DNA of 64,000 bases from Bacteroidales bacterium UBA4363 (GTDB taxonomy: Bacteria; Bacteroidota; Bacteroidia; Bacteroidales; Paludibacteraceae), in assembly GCA_002393965.1 (NCBI GenBank), contig DGSL01000019.1, positions 12,019-76,018 on the forward strand, written 5' to 3'. Below the pieces are notes generated by a model. It ran no database searches. It was not told the origin of the DNA and saw only the letters and a program-made list of their open reading frames with translations. A program made the translations under genes and the position numbers. This document shows, one piece after another, positions 56,256-64,000 of the stretch (positions are counted from its first letter, which is position 1; every line of letters begins with the position of its first letter).

Positions 56256-56369
56256 TTATTTTTTTTTCAATGATTGCCAAACTTTTAGACCGGTTTTCTT
56301 TCTTTTGACCCTCATTTTTATTTTCTTTGCACTTCATTTTGAGAAATGATATCAACCAATAACGGGAAC

Positions 56370-57221
56370 ATGATTATTCTTCATCATATTGACGATGTCC
56401 GAAACGCTCTTGAGTCCTATCGCAAGCAAAACAAAACGATTGGTCTAGTACCGACGATGGGAGCCCTTCATGAGGGTCATCTTTCTCTAATCCGTCGTTG
56501 TCGCGAAGAAAATGACATTGCTGTAGTCAGTGTCTTTGTCAATCCTACCCAGTTCAACAACAAACAAGATTTAGCCACCTATCCGCGCAATCTGGAAAAA
56601 GATGCCAAGTTGCTTGACTGGGCGGACATAGACATTGTCTTTGCGCCACAGCCTGAAGATGTCTATACAGCCGAAGACATGGCTCACCCTTTTGCATTTG
56701 ATTTCCATGGTCTTGACGAGGTAATGGAAGGCAAGCAGCGTCCGGGTCATTTCAATGGGGTGGTTCAGATTGTCAGCAAATTATTTGAGATTGTCGAGCC
56801 GAGCCGAGCCTACTTCGGCATGAAAGATTTCCAACAGGTTGCCGTTATCCGTCTAATGGTCCGAGAGATGAACTTTCATGTAGAGATTATCCCGTGTCCT
56901 ATTGTGCGAGAAGAATCCGGTCTTGCCCGGAGCAGTCGCAATCAATTGCTCACCAAGGAACAGAAGGAACAGGCATCGAACATCTACCGTATCTTGCGCG
57001 AGAGTCTTTCTCACCTACCGAATTGCTCACCAGCGCAGCTCACGGACTGGACCGTAACTCAGATCAACGCCCAGGATGGACTTGAAGTCGAATATTACGA
57101 AATCGTCGATGGAGACACGTTGCAAAAGATCAGTTCCTGGGACGACTCGTCATACGTCATGGGGTGTGTAACAGTCTATTGCGGTCAGGTACGCCTTATT
57201 GACAACATCCGGTTGAAATAA
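56370..57221 (+). CDS. panC: Pantothenate synthetase
   Basis: The 283-residue enzyme joins pantoate and beta-alanine with ATP to form pantothenate. [19 protein letters not shown] has the HIGH-like nucleotide motif, [11 protein letters not shown] follows, and [18 protein letters not shown] and [14 protein letters not shown] complete the ATP and pantoate sites. The ATG at 56370 ([15 protein letters not shown]) fits family starts better than the one at 56346. It is followed by panD. Confidence 0.95.
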   Translation: MIILHHIDDVRNALESYRKQNKTIGLVPTMGALHEGHLSLIRRCREENDIAVVSVFVNPTQFNNKQDLATYPRNLEKDAKLLDWADIDIVFAPQPEDVYTAEDMAHPFAFDFHGLDEVMEGKQRPGHFNGVVQIVSKLFEIVEPSRAYFGMKDFQQVAVIRLMVREMNFHVEIIPCPIVREESGLARSSRNQLLTKEQKEQASNIYRILRESLSHLPNCSPAQLTDWTVTQINAQDGLEVEYYEIVDGDTLQKISSWDDSSYVMGCVTVYCGQVRLIDNIRLK

Positions 57222-57267
57222 CCCGCTCTTCCCTACCCTCCCACAGAAAATAATCATATTGCGGACA

Positions 57268-57621
57268 ATGCTTATTCAGATACTTAAATCAAAGATTCAC
57301 AGAGTCACCGTCACACAGGCCAACCTTGACTATATCGGAAGCATCACCATCGACGAAGACTTGATGGACGCTGCGAATATCATCGCCAACGAGCAGGTCA
57401 GTGTTGTCAACAACAACAATGGTGAACGTCTGACCACCTATGTCATCCCAGGTCGTCGTGGCAGTGGAGATATCTGCCTTAATGGAGCGGCGGCACGAAA
57501 AGTGCAGCCGGGTGATATTGTCATCATCATGTCGTATGCGACCATGGACTTTGAGGAGGCGAAGTCCTTCCGTCCTACCATTGTCTTTCCGGATACCAAG
57601 ACAAACCGGCTCGTCGATTAA
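57268..57621 (+). CDS. panD: Aspartate 1-decarboxylase
   Basis: The 117-residue protein makes beta-alanine from aspartate for pantothenate. It is a pyruvoyl enzyme that cleaves itself at Gly-Ser, here in [39 protein letters not shown] and [17 protein letters not shown] are the conserved core. The ATG at 57268 gives the usual start [17 protein letters not shown]. It lies 46 bp after panC. Confidence 0.97.
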   Translation: MLIQILKSKIHRVTVTQANLDYIGSITIDEDLMDAANIIANEQVSVVNNNNGERLTTYVIPGRRGSGDICLNGAAARKVQPGDIVIIMSYATMDFEEAKSFRPTIVFPDTKTNRLVD

Positions 57622-57650
57622 AGAATATGAGTGATTTTTGGGGGCATCCT

Positions 57651-57692
57651 ACACGAAGGGCTTGTCGAAATAAATCGGCAAGCCCTTCGTGT
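57651..57692. terminator. Long hairpin between panD and the FtsE-type gene
   Basis: ACACGAAGGGCTTG and CAAGCCCTTCGTGT form a 14-bp stem between convergent genes. The T tract is weak, so termination is likely but not certain. Confidence 0.65.
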
Positions 57693-57727
57693 ATCTTTCA
57701 TGAAAGCGTTTAAGATCCTCTCGACAC

Positions 57728-59581
57728 CTACTCTACGTCTCGTTTCGGAATCTCGATACGTTTCTTATTCTTGTGCGCCTCGGCGATTTGTCGTTCGAGT
57801 TCACGCATCACCTCATCCTTTGCTTCCTCGAGAGCTTTCTGTCGTGCCTCTTCCCGAGCGTTTGCCTCCGCTTGTCGTCGTGCTGCTTCGCGCTGTCGTT
57901 CTTCCTCTGACTTCGTCGATTGTATTTCAGTATAAGACGACGAATCGTCATCGGTCCATCTCAGTGACTCATCCGCAATGGAATTCGTCTTTGCCTTGAG
58001 TTGTTCGTTTGCCTCGATGTTTTCGCGTTCCTCTCGTTCCATCCGTTCGTTTGTCTCCCTCACGATGCGATCATGTTCCTCAGCCATACGATGTTCGCGT
58101 TCCTTTTTGTTACGTTCCTCGCGTTCCTGTTCTGCCTGATTGCGGATCTGCTCCTCTCGTATGAGCCGTTCGTGTTCTTCCTCTGCCTTCCGCATCATCT
58201 CATTGGCTTTCCTTCGTTCCTCCATTTCACGTTCATCGTGTGCCCGTGCTTCTCGCGCCATCTTCTCATGAGCCTCCCGGATGCGTCGCATCTGCTCATC
58301 ACGCAGAGACCATCGGTCGTTATTGACCCGTGCAACAGGCTGTTCTTCCGTCTTATTCTCAGCCGGAGCTGTTGTCTCTGCTGTCTCTGTCGGAGCCGAT
58401 TCTGTCAATATTGCCGGTTCGGTCTCCGGTTCTACCGATTCTTGCGGATACACTTCTATCGTTTCGTCTGTTACAGGAGTCTCCTCTTCTTCCTTATCGT
58501 AAGCAATCACCGCCTCTTCCTCTTCTTCGGAGACGGTTGTCTGTTCATTTATACGTTCGTCCTGTTTCTCGTCCTCGTTCTCCTTACGTTCTTCGTTCCC
58601 GGATGTTGCCGTCGTTTCTTCTGTCAGCGGTTCTGTTACCAGGTGTGTTGTCTCGGAAGGATTCTCAGAAGATGTTGTTTCATAAGAACTCTCCATCTGT
58701 TGTAAGTTTTCCTTCTCCTCTTCCGGTTCTGTCTCCTCCACCTTCCATGTCTCAGTTTCGGAGTTGTCCATTGTGGCATCCATTGCCACAGCCGCTACAG
58801 CTACCGAACTCGTCTGAGCCGGTTCGTTCTCCTCTTCCTCTTTCTGTACATCGGTGATGATCTGGCTCAGTTCATCCTCAGCCCAATCGTCCTCATTCTC
58901 TGAGGCGAACACCTCCTGCATACGCTCATCGTCGAATCTCAGAACACGTCCCGGAAAGAGTTCGAGCCAGCTCAGATTATGTGTGGACATGATGACCGTC
59001 GTACCGTTCTCGCTGATACGGTGGAGAAGCTGAACGATTTCGCGTCCTGTTTCCGGGTCAAGATGGCCTGTCGGCTCGTCGGCAAGGATAATCTGCGGAT
59101 TGTTCAGCAGCGCCCGTGCAATCACGATGCGTTGCTGTTCACCACCGGAGAGCTGGTGTGGCATCTTATAGCCCTTATTCTCCATACCCACCTGCAGCAA
59201 TACCTCTCGTATACGTTTCTCGCGTTCCTCCTTTCGCCAACCTGTTGCTTTCAGAACGAAAGCCAGATTATCGTATACCGTGCGGTCGGTCAGCAGCTGC
59301 AGATCCTGATAGACGATACCGAGTTGACGGCGCAGATAGGGCACCTTGCGTCGTTTGATCTTCGTAAGGTCGAACTCAAAGATCTGTGCCTGGTCAGCGC
59401 TTGCTATAGGGACTTCGGCGTAGAACGACTTGAGCAGAGTACTCTTGCCACTGCCGACGCGTCCTATCAGATAGATAAACTCCCCCTCATGCACTTCCAG
59501 ATCAACGTTACGCAAAACAACAACCTCTGCCTGACGCAGATCTACGTTGCTATATTTAATCAATCGTTTCGTTCCGTCCAT
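57728..59581 (-). CDS. ftsE: FtsE-type ABC ATPase with a long charged, coiled-coil tail
   Basis: Residues 1-225 are an FtsE-like ATPase: Walker [10 protein letters not shown] (40-48), Q-loop VYQDLQLL, signature [16 protein letters not shown], Walker B IILADEP (164-170) and the switch His201. FtsE with FtsX activates cell-wall hydrolases at division. The remaining 390 residues are unusual. Residues about 226-420 are acidic with Glu, Thr and Ser runs, and residues about 420-610 are highly charged helix (for example [20 protein letters not shown]) expected to form a coiled coil. Typical Bacteroidota FtsE is about 220-230 residues. No ftsX lies next to it. Confidence 0.85.
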   Translation of the reverse strand: MDGTKRLIKYSNVDLRQAEVVVLRNVDLEVHEGEFIYLIGRVGSGKSTLLKSFYAEVPIASADQAQIFEFDLTKIKRRKVPYLRRQLGIVYQDLQLLTDRTVYDNLAFVLKATGWRKEEREKRIREVLLQVGMENKGYKMPHQLSGGEQQRIVIARALLNNPQIILADEPTGHLDPETGREIVQLLHRISENGTTVIMSTHNLSWLELFPGRVLRFDDERMQEVFASENEDDWAEDELSQIITDVQKEEEENEPAQTSSVAVAAVAMDATMDNSETETWKVEETEPEEEKENLQQMESSYETTSSENPSETTHLVTEPLTEETTATSGNEERKENEDEKQDERINEQTTVSEEEEEAVIAYDKEEEETPVTDETIEVYPQESVEPETEPAILTESAPTETAETTAPAENKTEEQPVARVNNDRWSLRDEQMRRIREAHEKMAREARAHDEREMEERRKANEMMRKAEEEHERLIREEQIRNQAEQEREERNKKEREHRMAEEHDRIVRETNERMEREERENIEANEQLKAKTNSIADESLRWTDDDSSSYTEIQSTKSEEERQREAARRQAEANAREEARQKALEEAKDEVMRELERQIAEAHKNKKRIEIPKRDVE

Positions 59582-59678
59582 CGTTTGTTTCCTTGCTTTG
59601 ATTCAAGCGTTCTTTTTATAAAAAAAGGGTCATGATGACGTTCCCCGTCTCATCACCCCCCGTTATTATTCTTTCTTG

Positions 59679-60332
59679 TTATTTTTTCGAGCTGAACTGA
59701 GGTCCCTGTCCATAGTCCACTCCTTTCACACCACCATGCCGTTTCTTCAGTTCTGTGACCAGATCTTCGATTCGGAGTCCCTTTGACGTGAGCAAGACGA
59801 TCAGGTGATAGAGCAAGTCGGAGGCTTCGTAAATCATATCCTCGTCAGTCCCATTTGTTGCCTCTATCACCGTTTCAACCGCCTCCTCGCCGACCTTCTG
59901 AGCCATCTTATTCACCCCCTTCTTAAAGAGCGAAGTGGTGTAAGAGCCTTCCGGCATCTGTCGGTGTCGTTCATCGATAAAATCCTGGAGATAGGAAAGG
60001 AAATGGATATCGGTTTTATTCTCCTCTCCCCAGCAGGTATCGGTACCTGTATGACACGTCGGTCCCATCGGATGAGCCTTCACGAGCAAGGTATCCTTAT
60101 CGCAGTCTACCTTGATATCCACCAATTTCAGGAAGTTGCCACTTTCCTCTCCTTTGGTCCAGAGTTTCTGTCTGCTACGGCTGAAGAAGGTTACGTATCC
60201 CGTCTCAACAGTCTTGTATAGCGACTCCTGGTTCATGTATCCCAACATCAGCACATTCTTCGTTTCGGCATCCTGCACGATGGCAGGAACGAGTCCACCC
60301 TGTTTGTTGAAATCCACCTCTATCTTTTCCAT
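59679..60332 (-). CDS. hisIE: Bifunctional phosphoribosyl-AMP cyclohydrolase/phosphoribosyl-ATP pyrophosphatase
   Basis: The 217-residue fusion carries out steps two and three of histidine synthesis. The HisI half (1-110) has TGYVTFFSRSRQKLWTKGEE and HPMGPTCHTGTDTCWGEE with the zinc cysteines. The HisE half (110-205) has KKGVNKMAQKVGEEAVETVI and EASDLLYHLIVLLTSKGL. It follows hisA by 75 bp. Confidence 0.96.
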   Translation of the reverse strand: MEKIEVDFNKQGGLVPAIVQDAETKNVLMLGYMNQESLYKTVETGYVTFFSRSRQKLWTKGEESGNFLKLVDIKVDCDKDTLLVKAHPMGPTCHTGTDTCWGEENKTDIHFLSYLQDFIDERHRQMPEGSYTTSLFKKGVNKMAQKVGEEAVETVIEATNGTDEDMIYEASDLLYHLIVLLTSKGLRIEDLVTELKKRHGGVKGVDYGQGPQFSSKK

Positions 60333-60407
60333 ATTCCTAATATGCTATCCAAAAATTACTTTATTTTATGAAATATCCACAAAAATACGCATTCTGCGTC
60401 AGAATCC

Positions 60408-61127
60408 CTACAGGAAACGCTTAAAATCTTCGAGTCGGATGCGTCCCTCATAGATTGCCTTTCCGAAAATCACCGCGGGTACCTTTGCCTCCTCGAGAGC
60501 CACGATATCATCCACGCTGCTCACGCCTCCACTGGCAATCACATAGAGGTCGGGCATTGCGGACAGGATCTTTGTGTAGAGATCCACTGAAGGTCCCTGC
60601 AGCATCCCGTCCTTTCCGATATCGGTACAGATTGTCTTCGTCACGCCTTTTGCCGCATATTCACTAAGGAATGGAAGCAGCTCTGTCTCGGTCACCTCCT
60701 GCCATCCGCTGATGGCGAGTTTTCCGTCGCGCACATCTGCTCCGAGAATGATGCGATCCGCCCCATACTTTTGGAGCCAGTTGCTGAAAGCCTGTGGATT
60801 CTTGACGGCGATGCTGCCGCCTGTTACCATCTTTGCACCGCATTCGAAGGCCACCTTGAGATCCTCATCGCTTTTCAGTCCACCCCCGAAATCGATTTCG
60901 AGCGATGTCTGTGTTGCGATTCGTTCCAGCGTACGCCAATTCACGATATGCTGAGCCTTCGCACCGTCGAGATCCACGACGTGCAGTCGTCTCACTCCGG
61001 CACCTTCAAACGCTTTAGCGACCTCTTCCGGTCGTTCGTCATACACCTTCTTTTGTGCATAATCCCCCTGTGAGAGCCGCACACACTTCCCGTCTATCAA
61101 GTCGATGGCGGGTATCAGTTCTATCAT
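60408..61127 (-). CDS. hisA: ProFAR isomerase (HisA)
   Basis: The 239-residue TIM barrel isomerises ProFAR in histidine synthesis. IELIPAIDLIDGKCVRLSQG contains the catalytic Asp, VDLDGAKAQHIVNW and DFGGGLKSDEDLKVAF bind phosphate, and CTDIGKDGMLQGPSVDLY carries the second Asp. VIASGGVSSVDDIVALEE is the C-terminal phosphate site. The gene usually between hisA and hisIE, hisF, is not here. Confidence 0.95.
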   Translation of the reverse strand: MIELIPAIDLIDGKCVRLSQGDYAQKKVYDERPEEVAKAFEGAGVRRLHVVDLDGAKAQHIVNWRTLERIATQTSLEIDFGGGLKSDEDLKVAFECGAKMVTGGSIAVKNPQAFSNWLQKYGADRIILGADVRDGKLAISGWQEVTETELLPFLSEYAAKGVTKTICTDIGKDGMLQGPSVDLYTKILSAMPDLYVIASGGVSSVDDIVALEEAKVPAVIFGKAIYEGRIRLEDFKRFL

Positions 61128-61169
61128 AGTTCTTGGAATTTAGTCTTACTCCGTCTGAAATAACGTTAG

Positions 61170-61177
61170 CAAAGATA
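61170..61177 (-). promoter_or_regulatory. Bacteroidota -7 box for hisA
   Basis: TATCTTTG on the minus strand lies 42 bp upstream of the hisA start, so hisA-hisIE has its own promoter. Confidence 0.65.
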
Positions 61178-61292
61178 CTTCTTTTCCTGCATTCATCCAC
61201 ACGCGAAGCGTTGACATTCCTTCCATGTGGGACAGAGAAAAGCAGGACCTGAGCCGGTGGCGTCATAGTATATGGCAAAACAGCAGAGAGAA

Positions 61293-62717
61293 TCAATCCG
61301 AGAGAGCAGAGGAGTTCCCGTCCTTGAAATCGACTGTCTCGCCCGAGTTCCTAGCCTCATCGAACATTGCCTTCATCGTCGGATTCCTGTAGGTCAGTTT
61401 ACGGATGGTCAGTCCCTCCGCCTTGTCATTAGCGAGCCGTAGATTATCCTCGCTTCCGACGAGCGCCTTACGGACCTTCTGAAGATGGTCAATCGTCTTA
61501 TCGATCTCCTCAATAGCCGTATGGAACTTCTCGCTTGCCAGTCGGTAGTTGCGTCCGAACTTATCCTTGAACTCCTCCAGTTGGTTCTCGAAATTAGTCA
61601 CGTCCACCTCCTTATTCTGAGCCATGATGAGTTGCTTCTTATATTCGAGACTCTTCTTCGACGTCTGTACCAGCAGATTGATAAACGGCACGAAGAACTG
61701 CGGCCGTATGACGTACATCTTCGGATAGAGGTGTGACTTATTGACGATGCCGCTGTTATAGAGTTCGTTGTCGGCCTCGAGCAGGGATACCAGGACGGCG
61801 AACTCGCACTTCTTTTTTCGTCTGTCCTCGTCGAGTTTTTTCAGGAAATCATCGTTCTTATGTTTCGTTGCCGTCGTTTCCATCTCGTTCTTCATCTCGA
61901 ACATGATAGAGATATACTCAGTACCGTCCTCACTATCGCGGAAGATAAAGTCGCCTTTGGTTCCGTCGGTCACGTCATTATCCTTCTCGAAATAGGCATG
62001 TGGCATCATCGGCCGGATATACTGTTCGAACTCGATGCTGCAATGCTGTTCGAGTGTCTCTCCGACCATCTTTGTGGACATTTTGGTTTTCAGATCCTTG
62101 TAGTAATCGACCTGTTCCTGCTTCATACGCAGTTCCTCCTCGTGTCGTTTCAGCAATGCTGCTTCGTGTATCTTAGCTTCCCGTTTCTCGAGTTCGGCTG
62201 TAGAGCGCAGTTTTGAAATCTCATTTTCCTTTGCCTGCACGAGTTGTTGTGTCCGTGTCCGTTCCTCGAGGATTGCAAGTTGACGTTTCGACTCGTTCTC
62301 TTGGATTACAGCATTGAGTTCTGTGATTTTCTGATCCTTCTTAGAGAGGGCGAGATCGAGTTCGCCCTGTTTACGGGACTCGATATTCTCCAATTGTTCT
62401 TTCAGTCGGGAGATCTCCGCCTGGAGTTCGGTTGTCACCTGATTCAGATGCGAGTTCATCTCCATCTTGAGACGTTCCCATTCCGCTTGTTTGGCGCCCA
62501 GCTCGTTTTGTTTCTGGTTCAGCTGCTGTTGAAAAAACTGTTCTGACTTTGCCGCAGCGAGTTTCTGTTCGGCGTCTATTCGTTCATTCTGTTCCTTGAG
62601 CAAGCGGGAGAGTTCTCGTTCGAACTCTGCATTCTTCACTTGGCTGACGATACTCGCATAATCAGCCTCATCGACCTGGAACACCTGTCCGCAATGGGGG
62701 CACTTCAATTCTTTCAT
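61293..62717 (-). CDS. DUF2130 domain protein with zinc ribbon and coiled coil
   Basis: The 474-residue protein opens [20 protein letters not shown], a CxxC knuckle, followed by a long coiled coil (about residues 30-215, rich in Glu, Lys and Gln). The C-terminal part is DUF2130 ([67 protein letters not shown]). The E-x-K and D patterns recall a restriction-endonuclease-like fold, so a role in DNA metabolism is possible but unproven. The start at 62717 is set by a TATCTTTG box 27 bp upstream. Confidence 0.85.
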   Translation of the reverse strand: MKELKCPHCGQVFQVDEADYASIVSQVKNAEFERELSRLLKEQNERIDAEQKLAAAKSEQFFQQQLNQKQNELGAKQAEWERLKMEMNSHLNQVTTELQAEISRLKEQLENIESRKQGELDLALSKKDQKITELNAVIQENESKRQLAILEERTRTQQLVQAKENEISKLRSTAELEKREAKIHEAALLKRHEEELRMKQEQVDYYKDLKTKMSTKMVGETLEQHCSIEFEQYIRPMMPHAYFEKDNDVTDGTKGDFIFRDSEDGTEYISIMFEMKNEMETTATKHKNDDFLKKLDEDRRKKKCEFAVLVSLLEADNELYNSGIVNKSHLYPKMYVIRPQFFVPFINLLVQTSKKSLEYKKQLIMAQNKEVDVTNFENQLEEFKDKFGRNYRLASEKFHTAIEEIDKTIDHLQKVRKALVGSEDNLRLANDKAEGLTIRKLTYRNPTMKAMFDEARNSGETVDFKDGNSSALSD

Positions 62718-62743
62718 ACCGTTATTCTCATAAAAACCAATAA

Positions 62744-62751
62744 CAAAGATA
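62744..62751 (-). promoter_or_regulatory. Bacteroidota -7 box for the DUF2130 gene
   Basis: TATCTTTG on the minus strand lies 27 bp upstream of 62717 and rules out longer in-frame starts. Confidence 0.65.
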
Positions 62752-62913
62752 AGGAATGTGAGGTGAAGTACAAGGCATACGGAGGCATGATACCTAAAAA
62801 CACGCAGAGAGGTCCAGTCCCATTCAGGAACGAAGACACCATCGGTATCTGGTGTACCATTCCGCTGATGGTTCGCATACACTTCTCTTTTTGCATTCCG
62901 ATATTTTTTCTGT

Positions 62914-62921
62914 TATCTTTG
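62914..62921 (+). promoter_or_regulatory. Bacteroidota -7 box for the small secreted protein
   Basis: TATCTTTG lies 57 bp before the ATG at 62979. Confidence 0.6.
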
Positions 62922-62978
62922 GCATTGTATTTGTGAAACCACATTTCAGAAATAACTAACATCCAATAATCATTCACT

Positions 62979-63647
62979 ATGAAAAAGTTTGCTTTGTTTC
63001 TTGTAATGGCACTTACGATTCCAGCCATTGCAACCGCAGCCAAGAAGTCGAAGATGAAGACGTTCAACGACGTTTACATCTATGCACAGTCATCACGAAA
63101 CACCAAGATCAAGGGTAGTGCGACCTCCCTTTCGACAGGTATTACAAAAGGTCTGGAGGCAGCATCAACTGATCCGAAAGACATTGACGTAATGCTCTAC
63201 TATGGCAAAGTCGATCACTCCAAGACAAAGTTCTTCACCCTCTTCTCGCCTGGTAATCCAACGTTGGACATTGACTGGGAAAAAGAAGGAGGAACGTCGC
63301 CTTACTGCAAGTTCGAGGGCAAGAGTGACGACCCAGATGCCTTCTATGCCTTGAAGAACTGGAAGAAGCGCAATGACACGAAGCTTGAGAAGCTTGACGG
63401 TATTGACTTTGACGCTGCAACGGCAGAACAAATTTCCGGCCTTACCGTTGCGGACTCCTATTGGGCCAAGGACGTAAAGGTAGGAGATGTCATCCTGTTC
63501 GAGATGTCTCAGAACTCCTACGAGGCGGGAGCAAAGGGTCTGATTAAGATCATTGCCATCGAGGACGATCCAGATCCAAAGAGAGCCGAAAAGAAGGGTC
63601 AGGGACAGTACCAGCGAATCAACATGAGCATCAAGTTCGTCAAATAA
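62979..63647 (+). CDS. Secreted protein of unknown function
   Basis: The 222-residue protein has a clear signal peptide (KKFALFLVMALTIPAIATAA). The mature part includes FNDVYIYAQSSRNTKIKGSA, a conserved-looking TFFSLFS-type stretch and VGDVILFEMSQNSYEAGAKG. It resembles no enzyme that can be named from motifs. The absence of a lipobox Cys or sorting tail suggests a soluble periplasmic protein. It has its own promoter and terminator. Confidence 0.8.
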   Translation: MKKFALFLVMALTIPAIATAAKKSKMKTFNDVYIYAQSSRNTKIKGSATSLSTGITKGLEAASTDPKDIDVMLYYGKVDHSKTKFFTLFSPGNPTLDIDWEKEGGTSPYCKFEGKSDDPDAFYALKNWKKRNDTKLEKLDGIDFDAATAEQISGLTVADSYWAKDVKVGDVILFEMSQNSYEAGAKGLIKIIAIEDDPDPKRAEKKGQGQYQRINMSIKFVK

Positions 63648-63676
63648 ACGAACGAAATACTTAAAGGAAAACAGCT

Positions 63677-63707
63677 AAAGGGGCGCAACAGAAGGTTGCA
63701 CCCCTTT
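63677..63707 (+). terminator. Terminator after the small secreted protein
   Basis: AAAGGGG-C-GCAAC and GTTGC-A-CCCCTTT pair around AGAAG. The T tract after it is short (ATTGTTTC). Confidence 0.75.
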
Positions 63708-63864
63708 ATTGTTTCTTCGTTCCTGTTGCTTCAGCCTAATTTTCGTTGGTGTTTTTTTATGGTGTGGTTCATGTGAATGGGCTCTGTTATGGATGACAAC
63801 TCTTGTCCTGTGTTGCGGGAGATTTTTGGCAAATGGGCGTGTAGTTGGGTAGTTTGGAAAAGGT

Positions 63865-63965
63865 GACGCTCCTACGGAGTTCTAAGAGGAAGAGGCGTTT
63901 TATAACAGGGGTTGAAACCCCTGCCTGTATTCTGTCGTCCCGCTGTCCAGCTTCGCAGGACATTT
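63865..63965. repeat. Probable dispersed intergenic repeat with hairpins, continuing past the window
   Basis: GCTCCTACGGAGTTCTAAG is followed by the hairpin ACAGGGGTTGAAACCCCTG (63905-63923) and by TGTCC...GGACA (63944-63962). This resembles a family of intergenic repeats that I recall from many Bacteroidales genomes. Only one copy is in this window, so the repeat call rests on recognition. The rest of 63708-64000 shows no convincing gene. Confidence 0.5.
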
Positions 63966-64000
63966 TGGGCGGCACCTCGGGATAACAAATAAATTTGTTC

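Noticed and set aside
63787..63975. 62-codon minus-strand frame at the window end
   Set aside because: It lies across the hairpin-rich repeat and resembles the spurious proteins often called from such repeats.

Overview
The window looks like a chromosome segment from the order Bacteroidales (phylum Bacteroidota). Nearly every transcription unit that can be anchored has the Bacteroidota -7 box TAnnTTTG, most often as TATCTTTG or TATATTTG. One secreted protein ends in a type IX secretion sorting domain. Gene order is also typical: panC-panD diverging from a short glycogen synthase and a DUF4270 lipoprotein, and purL-prfA-pyrF. The genus cannot be fixed from the sequence alone; a Prevotella- or Porphyromonas-like relative is possible.

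Positions 1-19283 hold one large surface-polysaccharide (O-antigen or capsule) locus on the minus strand. It starts with an ABC-2 exporter (Wzm/Wzt). A CDP-sugar pathway follows: rfbF, rfbG, an RmlC-like epimerase, an SDR reductase and a UDP-galactopyranose-mutase-like flavoprotein. Then come glycosyltransferases, two hexapeptide acyltransferases, a WbsX protein, a capsule-synthesis transferase and a pyruvyltransferase. A decayed AlbA_2-type gene (7523-8045) splits the locus, and a second promoter lies just downstream of it (7282-7289).

Positions 19370-26754 carry a ZIP metal transporter, a 4-alpha-glucanotransferase, a full-length class II ribonucleotide reductase homologue that has lost the expected catalytic residues, the initiator tRNA, and a Crp/Fnr regulator. 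Positions 26906-47839 are mostly housekeeping: NUDIX hydrolase, secreted esterase, aspS, fabD, penicillin-binding protein 1A, a TPR protein, a phage/ICE gene fragment, an SDR dehydrogenase, pepT with two tandem acyl-CoA ligases, a T9SS cargo protein, rlmI, a Ca/Na antiporter, and hsp20 with a sigma-54-type promoter. Positions 48212-63647 carry purL, prfA, pyrF, DUF4270, glycogen synthase, panC, panD, an FtsE-type ATPase with a very long charged tail, hisIE, hisA, a DUF2130 protein and a small secreted protein.

The two most unusual signals are these. First, the 844-residue NrdJ-like protein keeps the family's length, scaffold and C-terminal zinc ribbon, but every catalytic cysteine and the NPCGE and PTGT motifs are replaced. 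Second, there is a dispersed family of about 70-bp three-tier hairpin repeats, often in pairs spaced 78-80 bp apart. Copies differ by compensatory base changes in the stems, and several sit directly on or after the stop codon of a gene in the sense orientation.
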